NCBI GenBank assembly: GCA_963691815.1
Contig: OY829654.1
Location: forward strand, 5,847,378 to 5,911,377
From: Echiichthys vipera
Taxonomy: Eukaryota; Chordata; Actinopteri; Perciformes; Trachinidae
Direction of reading: 5' to 3'
Length of the DNA: 64,000 nucleotides
The position numbers and the translations under genes were made by a program. The notes under the pieces are model-generated. The model had not been told where the DNA came from and searched no databases. It was given only the letters and a program-made list of their open reading frames with translations. This document shows, piece by piece, positions 55,415-64,000 of the stretch. Positions within the stretch are counted from its first letter, which is position 1, and each line of letters starts with the position of its first letter.

Positions 55415-56095
55415 CATAGATTGAGCAGGGACATTTTTCACAATCTACACTCAGTAACCAGTCATGACAAAGCAAATACAGGATTTTACAAATTATTAAA
55501 AAGGAAAAAGCTGAAATATCACATTGACACAAGTATTCAGACACAGCTCATTTCTCTTGAACACCGTTGAAACCTTTGAACAGCTTGATTTGAGTGCACC
55601 TCTGGTAAATTCCACTTGGATTTGGATTGGATTTGTCTACAGAAGGTCTCACAGCTGACAACGCACATTAGAGCAAAAACTATGAGGTGGAAGAGAAAGG
55701 ATTGAGTCGAGTCACAGGTCTGGGGAAGGCTACAAAATCATATGTGCTGCACTGAAGGTTACCCAGAGCTCAGTGGCCTCCGTAATTCTGTTAGGAAACA
55801 ACCGGAACTCTTCCAAAGTGAGCAATCCGAGGGGAGGAGGGCCTTTTGCGGAAGTGGGGGACACAGCTCAAAGACCTCAGAGATGATCAGGAGAAATGAG
55901 AGGTGAGGCACCTGAGCTGAACCTCACGTGTCAAATGTCAGTGTGATGTTTCAGTTTTAAAATCCTGTTTGTCATTTTGGGATGTTCAGTGTAGATTGAT
56001 GAGGGGGGGAAATGCACTTCAACAACTTTAGCGCATGGCTGCAACTGTGGGAGAAGTGAAGGGGTCTGAATACTCTTCTGACTGGACTGCATGTT
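55415..56095. mobile_element. Deleted Tc1-like transposon
   Basis: A start region resembling 'AGTCATGACAAAGCAAATACAGG...GCTGAAATATCACATTGACA', then 'TACAGAAGGTCTCACAGCTGACA', 'CACTGAAGGTTACCCAGAGC' and 'GGGAGGAGGGCCTTTTGCGG' correspond in order to the 5' half of fish Tc1-like elements. 'AGGGGTCTGAATACT' near 56070 corresponds to the 3' end. Most of the transposase region is missing. Confidence 0.7.
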
Positions 56096-58569
56096 TTCAA
56101 TGGAAGCAGACGCTTAGCACTGAGATCGTAATGCTACTACATGACGAGCATAAATAGCTGTTTCCAGTCTTTATGCTACTGCTGCATATGCATGTAGAAT
56201 CTATAGGCACAGGACAAGATTTGGACAAGTCTAGTTTCCGTGTGTAGTCTGAGTAGTATTGACCAATCATGTTGGAGCGTGCAGGTCAGCAGTCTGTTTG
56301 GAAAGCAAAAGAGGCGGAACTCATTGGCCGTCATGCAATCACTGAACCAATCCACAACGATTTAGCTTTTCCTTAGCTTCTTCTTATTCATTTACATTCA
56401 TATACAGATATTTGTCTCTCCCGTCTGAAGTTGGTAATCAAACTGTAAAAAATCACGCCACTCAGGAGAGGAAGTCTTGGCCCCGGATATCTGCTGGCCG
56501 CACCAGAGAGCCCCGAAGCCCCGGAGCTAAACCAACAAGCTGCTCCATCAAGTTCACCAAACTTAAGTGGTATCGATCTTCCCATCTAACCCACGGCAAC
56601 AATGTGAATAAGTGCATTTACCAAAAATGTCGAACTATTCCTTCAACTAACTGTGCACCATACCGACACACACACACACACACAATAAAACACAGAAACA
56701 CACTCAGAGTCAGTTTATTTAGAGCACCACAGATCACACGGCACACACACTGGTCCTGTGTCACTCTTTTTGTCGCTGAGCAGGAGTTCAGATGTTACAA
56801 AACTCGGGGGTTTGAAAAGTTACACCTTGGCTGAACTGGTAACATTGTAAATTCTGCATCTACGGCACAATAAGTGTTGCATTAGGTTTAGGATGTATAT
56901 ATCGTTGCATGGGTACTTTCTTCTTGTGTAAGTGTTTCGTGATGGATGGACACTGACCCCAGAGGCAGAATTTATGATCACTACCGAACATCTAAACCAC
57001 AGATCTGGTTGTAACCTTTGAAGCACCTGCTCCGTACGCGGGTGTTGGAGGTGGTCCCTCAGCAATACTGAGCATAGATAACGTTTTTTCTGCTGTTTTG
57101 TTTGTCACCAACTCCTCCTGACAGATGCAAGATTGTTTTTACAGATAGATATTTTTAATTAAACATTGTCTCATTTATTTTACCTTGCTGAATTTTTAAT
57201 GAGCTCAAGGGGAGCAAGGAGAGAAAAAGCTGAGTCATCTGAAGGCCTAAAAGGACGCCTAGCATCGCCAGCTGTCTCGTCGTTTTGTTGATGCAGTGTA
57301 CTTTTCTCGCTCCACACTCTGTTCACCCTTAATGGGAGCCTTTTTGCTTTTTTTTGTTTTAGTCAGACCTCCGGGGTTTAACATGTTCCGCTCCTGAACC
57401 GTGCACTCTTTAGGTTTAGCCCATTACGTGAGGTACTGGTAGGAGATGTAAGCTGCTTTTTGGGTTTTATGGCTGGTTATACAGACATTTCTTGCAGTAA
57501 GCACTCACAGTACAGTGTATATTTTACAGCTCAAGCCTTGGATAATAAAGGTTTTTTTTTCAGTTAGGATGCTCCCTTTTTTCTCCTGCTTCAGAAGCTC
57601 GTCTTTGCAGGTGGTGATTTATTGCCACAAAATGGTTGAACCAAAGACGACGATCAATGCTCCTTTTAATAGCAGCATATGTTTGCTGTGTCACATCTGA
57701 TAATAAATCTAATGTTCATGAAGAAAATAAGAGGTGTAGGAGTTGTAGTTCATTGTGTCCAGTTTGATATTGAGAGCGCGGTGTTTAGTTTTAACTATTT
57801 GGAAAGACCTTTTGAGATGTGCATCGAATGGAAACAAAGGTTATTTGGTTTCAAAGTGTTCTTGCATGAGCAGCAGTGATGTAAATGGCACAAAAGAGAA
57901 GATATAAAAATGTATATCTGAATTTTTCCCAAGTTTTTAAGTTGGCACGGGTGTGAAGTTGGGATTTAATCATACAATTAGTTTACACTGACCTTTTGAT
58001 CCACAAACATTCACCGGGTTAATGTGTTAATTGACAAGCAGCAGAGGGCACGGCAGAGGGGACGCATCAACAAACGCCATAACCAGCCAATCATTGTGAA
58101 CGCTTTTTGATTCCGACTCCCACGCTTCTTCTGACGGATCGTGCTCCCTGAGGGGGTTTGGATCCGTACTCCTTTGAACACACAAAGAGTTCAAGTCGTC
58201 TAGTTGTGATTTGTGGCCATTATATTTCACTATAGTATTTTTTTATTTTTTACTTTTGATTTTTTATATTTCTATATATATATGCATTTATTTAGGGTGC
58301 TTTTTATGATGTTTGTTCATGAGCCTTAATTTATTCAGTTGCCATCAATGACAAATAAAAAATGAAAATGGAACACACGTTTTCTCTTTTTCTCTTTTTT
58401 TTTATTTATGTTCTCTGTACTATTGAGCTTGGGATTGGGAGATTGAAAATTCATATTCGTAGTCAAGTTACCTTAATTCAACGCTACAGGAAAATCTATG
58501 TTATTGTTATTGTCATCAAATCTCATGTAAAATAATTGAAAACAAAAACAATATTTTAATCCATCTTTT

Positions 58570-58750
58570 AATACAACTTTCCTACCCTGTCTGTGGCACT
58601 CGTTGGTTCCTACTGACAACGTAAATCTTTAATAAGAAATATAATGTACCTTTAGTAGTTGAAATAAAAGTAATTTTCTGGCAGCTGAGCACTGTAGTGT
58701 TTTATCAAAAGTCGGGTGTAAATGGAGAATGTGTCAATATAGATTTAGTG
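58570..58750. repeat. Dispersed repeat, third copy
   Basis: 'CCCTGTCTGTGG...TTGGTTCCT...GTAAATCTT...GCTG-GCACTGTAGT' is also found at 20270-20460 and, more diverged, at 15735-15920. Class not assigned. Confidence 0.55.
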
Positions 58751-59678
58751 CTCTGGTGAGTATTTATGGCAGCAGGACAGTGAAAGAGGGACGGGAAATA
58801 AATTATCTAAAAAAAAAAGGTATTGTTCAGGTACAGCTACCGGAATGAACAATACCAAGCAGTACTTGTTAATAGGATCAATTTCGGTTTGGGACTTTTC
58901 ATGGTGACGATCAATACAATTACAACAGGAACAATAAGTTCATCAATCAATTGTTCCAGAAGAATTGATGATTGAACAGAACTGATCTGGAACAGTTTTT
59001 GACAATTTGTTATCTTTCAAGTGATTGTAATTCCTTGTGCGATTATAAACTGAATATCTATTTTCAGCCTTCATCAAGTTAACTGCAGTCTATGTATGAT
59101 ACGATCTTTAAATCTGCTATTTAAGCTCTTCATCCTCAGAGCAAACTAGAAATTCTGTATAGTGTTGACACACAGGGGCCCAAACCATATGTGACAGCTC
59201 ATTTCAATCAGGAAATATAAACCCGCTGTGTGTGTGTTTTGTTCTGAAGGTAGTTTCCTATAAAAACAATACAGCTTCTTTACATTGGTCTGTGCAAATA
59301 CCATTAGTGCTACACAACTGGAGCTGTAAACATTCTCAAGTGTTCCCACACAGACAAATAAAAAGTGATTAGTCATCCACGAATTAAACGACATAAGGCA
59401 ACAAACTGCGGGACAAACGATGGAGTAGCATGCGAGCCTCAGAAGCTGAAGGAGAGAGGCTGAAGCGCTGCAGCAGAGCAGCGTCTTTGCTTTTATCTCA
59501 GATTACCAAGAGTCATTTTGGGAACGCCAGCTGCCAAACGCCATCCTGTACAAAACGACCTTTCTGCGGAGGAGGGAATATTTTAAAATAGCTTAAAATA
59601 GAACGGACAGCTTGGACCTGCAGACGGATACCACCAACTGAAGTGTGCTGTTTTGTACAGGGAAAGTGTGACCGCAGC

Positions 59679-60288
59679 TCAGGCGTGTTGTTTCTGTTCT
59701 TTCGGGTGGCGCTGAGGGGGGAGTCCTGGTGACAAAGGTTTTAGATACCAAACCCGATATGTCAGATACCACCCCAACAGGGCGCATAAGGTGCCTAGCA
59801 ACTTGTGAGACGGGTCATGGAAGTAAACGGAGGTGCAGGCAAACATCCAGATCCAAACGATCACTATCAGATTCAAGGCCACGTACAGCAGGTTGAGGAC
59901 TAATCTGGGGAGTGCAGAGAGACTGGCTGTCTTCATGGAGGCCATCGGTGCCGTTTCCTCCACTATAAAGAGAGCGGAGTAGGCCAGGATGAAGGAGTGT
60001 CCTGAGATGTCGTAGCCCTGCCAGCGGAAGCCGGCCCGCCTGCAGCTGGCTTTGGTCGTGAACTCTGTGTTGACGACGTCCATGGTGTCAGTTTCAAAAC
60101 ACGAGCCGGTCGCGTCCTCGATGTAGAAGAAGGTCTCAGTGCAGATGTACCAGATGGCTGTTGCCACCCCCAGTGACAGCAGCCGCCGGCAGAGGAAGGA
60201 CGTGCTCCTGCTGAAGGAGGAGTTGGAGAGGAGGAGGAAGGGGGTCAGGAGCAGCAGCGTCCAGCCCCAGGACACTTTGACAAAAAAC
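59679..60288 (-). CDS. fitm2: fitm2 exon 2
   Basis: The acceptor TCCTCTTGCAG precedes 60288; the stop TGA is at 59681-59679. It encodes residues 58-260 with both catalytic-type histidines and the remaining membrane segments. The open frame extends upstream to 60311 only into the intron. Confidence 0.96.
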
Positions 60289-62279
60289 CTGCAAGAGGAC
60301 AGAGCATTCAAATTAGCAATCGGCTAATAATATTCATTATAAGAGCTTATTTGTTATTTATTTATTTATTAGCTTATCTGGAGTAACTCTGTATTTGATG
60401 TCTGTCACTGTGCATGGGCTACCAAACTAGTTTCCCTCTGAGTATTAATAACTAGTAAGGATGCCCCCAGGTGTTCCAGGCACGTCCAGCTGGGAGGAGG
60501 CCTGCCAGAGAAATACACCAACAACGGAGAAGAAGAGACGGGGAGACGCTGTGTAGAATCCAAACACCGGAGAGTTTCTCTCCAAATCTGGAGACTTCCC
60601 AAATCCTCCTCCATCCTAGAGAGAAATCTGTCACTGTTTCTGGTGTTAATGGAGACTTTTGTGCTGTTTTGGACTCAGATGCACCAATCACTCTGCAGTT
60701 AGTGTCCTCAGCGAGCAGAGGGTGCTGCTGGGAGCCCCTTCCCCGTCCAAAAGCACCCACAGGCGCCACTGTCCAGCTAGATTTAGTCACTTTTCACACC
60801 TTCTTAGCAACTGTATTTATAAAAAGCTACAAGTGAACAATTTAGCTCCTTATTCAGAGCATCAGGGAAAGGGGAGAAATCTGTGGTCGGCCTAATTCAT
60901 TCCCATGCATGTGGGTCAGAGTCCAGCTCAGTAAACAGTCTATAAGTCCGTCTCTCTCCTCTCACACAGCAGCACTGTTGTTGTTACGGGACGCCGCGGG
61001 GTTGGAGGTCCGAGGTGTGGAGATAACGGCATCCTTTAACAAAGTATGCGGTTTAACCATCCAGACGACAATGCCACCAGGGATGTTTTCAAATCCTCCC
61101 ACTCCGGGACCCGGTTTCAGGAGATACTGTTTTAAGGCTGTGATAACGTTGGCCGCGGGTGGAAGGTCGGCAAGAAATATACTAAAGTTGTCTGGTATGT
61201 TTAGGTCATATCTCCATGACAACACTGAGGGGGGTGGATTTTTTTGTACCAGGCTAGTTTTTATTTCATTGGAGGTTAAAGTTTATTGAATAATTAGGGG
61301 CTTGGTCTCTTGTGTGACAGCTAGCCACTGGCCCTCACTTCTACTCAGAGGTAAACGTCAGCCAGATGGACGTATCTCCCTCCCCCCAACGTCACATACA
61401 TGCCCTTTTTAGTAAGAGGAAATGAGATGGAGTCAAAGTATGACAAGGTGGCGGCTCCCATAGGGGAGTACGATTGGATCAAATTGAGAGAATGGACCCT
61501 GACAGAGTCTATGGTAATATTACACAAAAATAAATCTACAATCTACAGCTTCACCTGGGCAGACCCACTGCTGACCGACATAAAAATCCTCACTAACCTT
61601 GCAGAGCATTTGAATATAGAGAGGGAATGTCACCAAATACACATGTTCCTGTTATACTTCTGCCCCTACTACAAGCCTGATTCAAGTTGGAAGCATCCGA
61701 TTTCCGATTACAAGTGAACGCAGCATAACTTATTTAAATCTAGCCGTGAATGCCACAGACATGGGTATTGAACTACTCGCAAAAAAGGTTGGTAGAAGCC
61801 CTTTGATACAAGGTTCATATGACTAGTCAGCATTGTTTTAACTCACTCTTTTAAATTAAGAAACTTAAAAGACAATAAATAGATGATGATCTTGTGGTTT
61901 TATTACTTTAACAAAACTCAAAGATGTTTGAATAAAAACGTTTTTTAAATGTCTAATTTTGCCAACCCTCATTTGCCATTGACCCTTATGTTTAATCTTT
62001 TCAATAAAAAAATAACGTTAGTTTTTTAACTTTTTTTTATTTTTTAAATCTCTGTTGGCTGACAGCTAACCCTCAGCTAGCATAACAACACACAAACGTC
62101 ACTCACACATTCAGGGCGTTTCTGCTGCTACTGAAATATGTCGTCGGGACGAGCTCCAGCTCCTTCAGGGTCGATCCCACCACCGAAATGAGTAAAAATA
62201 TCCAGTGGAAGTTTAGCCGGACGGCCGGTTTCCTCCAGAGACTCACTAAGTTCTCCACAATGACATCCACCGCCGCCAT
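59679..62279 (-). CDS. fitm2: Fat storage-inducing transmembrane protein 2
   Basis: FITM2/FIT2 is an ER multi-pass membrane protein with acyl-CoA diphosphatase activity, related to lipid phosphatases, needed for budding of lipid droplets. Two coding exons, 62279-62107 and 60288-59679, in phase (Val58 is split GT|G), give 260 residues (human 262). The family features are in place: a short exon 1 ending YFSSSRNALN, repeated hydrophobic segments, the LPP-like His155 in GYDISGHSF and His215 in VYFHDPSHK (human catalytic His155 and His214), and a C-terminal SPGLPPQ motif. FITM2 is chosen over FITM1 by these motifs and by its place beside gdap1l1 and jph2. Confidence 0.95.
60289..62106 (-). other. 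fitm2: fitm2 intron 1
   Basis: 1.8 kb. It contains a copy of the repeat that carries the SINE at 51871, here uninterrupted (about 60774-60910), and copy B of the 290-bp dispersed repeat (61199-61494). No other exon is seen. Confidence 0.65.
61199..61494. repeat. Dispersed repeat, copy B
   Basis: Matches 19034-19322 in the same orientation with long identical runs, including the stretch around 61357-61404. Confidence 0.75.
62107..62279 (-). CDS. fitm2: fitm2 exon 1
   Basis: ATG at 62279-62277 in the context CCAACATGG. It encodes residues 1-57 and two bases of Val58, with the first hydrophobic segment (FHWIFLLISVVG), and ends AATGT|GTGAGT. It does not appear as a complete ORF because it is spliced. 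Confidence 0.93.
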
Positions 62280-64000
62280 GTTGGAAGCCGCTGACGAGAC
62301 GAGTCACTCTGACGTCATTGCGGCTCCAACCAATGAGGCGGTTCTGTCGCTTCTTCTTCTCTCAGCATTTTAATGTTTTTTAAATTCAGGTTCGTACCGC
62401 CACCTACTGCACAGAACAGTGTACTGCAGCATACCAAATCCTAAGGGAGTAGTTTGTATTGTGGCTAAATGTTTATAATATTTTGATAGAAATATAAAAA
62501 TATACAAAAAGTAATGTAAGGAGTACTTGTACATATTTGTAAATATTTTAAAGTAAAAGTAGTAATACTTAATATTTAGACTTGTCCACACCCATGATGG
62601 ATTTGCAACATCATTTATCTGTATTAAAGTATAGTATTATAGTATTAAGTATTATATAATATTATTATAAGTATTATAAGTATTAAACACTGAATGTACT
62701 GTACCCCGTCCTGTTTGTCCCTTTTTGTTGGCATCAATTTTATTTCCTTCCACACGGCATTAATAATGATTTTACATTATATTTATTGGCTGCTCAATTA
62801 TGGCTTCAATGACTGACATTTAAATAAATCCAGCATCTTTCAGGAAAGTGTTAAAGGACTGTGCAGACACACTCAGATACTCCTTTCTCACTCTGTCATG
62901 TTTGCTCAGACTGTGGATGTAAGTCAGGAGGTCAACGTGTCACATGTTATGGCAGAAGCTGACCTCAGTACAAGAGACCACAATGCATGCAACCACAGAC
63001 ACAATGTAAACAGATTTAAATGTTTTTTTATGTTGCAAATATTTGATGATCTGGCTGGATGACATATAGATGAAAAGGTGAGATGGTCCTCAAGTATTCA
63101 AGTACTGTTAAGTATACGTAATTTTATTTGAGTATTCTTATTTTCTGCTAATTTCCACTTCTACTTAACTACATTTAAGAGGCAAATATTGTACGTTTTA
63201 CTTACTCCATGACATTTTTTCAATGGTTTTAATAACTAGAAATGTGCAGATTAGTTATACAAAGTATAAACAATATGCATTATGGACAACCCAAATTCCA
63301 GCCAAGTTTGGACGTTGTGTAAAACATTAATCAAAACAGAATCTTCAAAAATTGGAACATGTTGCGGGCAACAAATTCAAAATTTGTGAATATTTGCAAG
63401 AAAACAAAGTTTATCAGTTTGAACATTAAATATATTGTCTTTGTAGTGTATTTAATTGAATATAGGTAGGCCCCAACTTCATCAGAATCGGGGTTGTACT
63501 AATATGTATTATTAAAGAGTAAACTACCGAGCAATATATAAAGTATAGACCCGTTAAAATCACTTTCATCTTTATACCTTTATGTATATTTCGATGCTAA
63601 TAATTTTGTTCTTTTACTAAAGTTAGATTTTGAATGCAGAGCTTTTACTTATTAGTGTTTCTACACTTTAGCATTGTTACGTTTACTTAAGTGAAATATC
63701 CGAGTACTTCTTCCATCTCTGACTGGAACTTTTAAAATACTTAAATCCTTACAAAATAAATGAGTTACCAATTTTAAAAAACAACAAAAAAACAACAACA
63801 ACGTTATACTCGTTGCCGTTTGCTGCCCCCCAACTGTTTTCTTTAATGTGGAACTAGACTAACTTGTCTGTTGTTGTAAATTATGTGTGGATGTTAATCT
63901 TGTACACAACTTCAATGAAATATAGCTGCTTTAATATAATGAAGGATGAAATAAACCATAAAAAGATGAATTATTATTTTTATTTCAGTTAATAAAAATG
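62280..64000. other. Upstream flank of fitm2
   Basis: The first 80 bases above the start codon (CpG-containing, with CCAAT at about 62329-62333 on the plus strand) are the likely fitm2 promoter. The rest is AT-rich and from 63090 to 63725 holds an inverted stepwise AAGTA repeat. No neighbouring gene is reached. Confidence 0.5.

Larger units (their letters stand above)
54265..59678. other. Region between convergent gdap1l1 and fitm2
   Basis: Holds the 3' UTRs of both genes, whose ends I cannot fix (AATAAA candidates on the plus strand near 57545, 57701 and 58352). Repeats: a 'TTAGCTTAGC' type fish repeat (54790-55260), a Tc1-like relic (55415-56095), (AC)n at 56669-56684 and a dispersed repeat (58570-58750). 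No other gene was recognised. Confidence 0.55.

Overview
The window is vertebrate nuclear DNA from a teleost fish, most likely a percomorph. The protein-coding genes are vertebrate orthologues with GT-AG introns. The spaces between exons are filled with fish-type repeats: a Ty3/gypsy LTR element, Tc1-like relics, tRNA-derived SINE, LINE-like tails, MITE/foldback elements, long microsatellites and a dispersed 'AAGTAAAAGTA' repeat that I associate with percomorph genomes. The base composition is AT-rich outside exons. No prokaryotic genes, CRISPR arrays, rRNA or tRNA genes were seen.

Layout. (1) 2059-3788 (+): an intact alpha-tubulin gene (three coding exons visible; the exon carrying the initiator ATG is not resolved). 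(2) 4483-9187 (-): a decayed Ty3/gypsy retrotransposon with two LTRs, with changed protease and reverse-transcriptase active-site residues, frameshifts and an RNase H deletion. (3) 12290-33729 (-): jph2 (junctophilin-2), five coding exons, 768 residues, with a probable 3' UTR reaching to about 9.63 kb. (4) 37438-54264 (+): gdap1l1, six coding exons, 366 residues. (5) 59679-62279 (-): fitm2, two coding exons, 260 residues. The order jph2 - gdap1l1 - fitm2 matches the human 20q13.12 neighbourhood (JPH2 - OSER1 - GDAP1L1 - FITM2). No oser1 exon was recognised between jph2 and gdap1l1 here.

The genes do not form a pathway. Tubulin is cytoskeletal, Jph2 tethers ER/SR to plasma membrane, Gdap1l1 is a GST-like protein with a C-terminal tail anchor, and Fitm2 is an ER enzyme needed for lipid droplet formation. 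They share conserved linkage, not function. jph2 and gdap1l1 are divergently arranged with about 3.7 kb between start codons; gdap1l1 and fitm2 converge.

The most interesting structure lies in the introns. A (TG)n tract takes the place of the polypyrimidine tract at the gdap1l1 exon 4 acceptor. A (CT)n tract lies just upstream of the gdap1l1 start codon. jph2 intron 4 holds a TTAA-flanked MITE inside a hAT-like element. jph2 intron 1 holds a 53-bp minisatellite. gdap1l1 intron 1 holds a roughly 970-bp foldback element, and gdap1l1 intron 4 a multi-level transposon nest with a SINE whose empty paralogous site is also in the window. No wholly new biological system was found. Exon borders were worked out by hand from splice sites, reading phase and resemblance to remembered vertebrate orthologues; no alignment was run.
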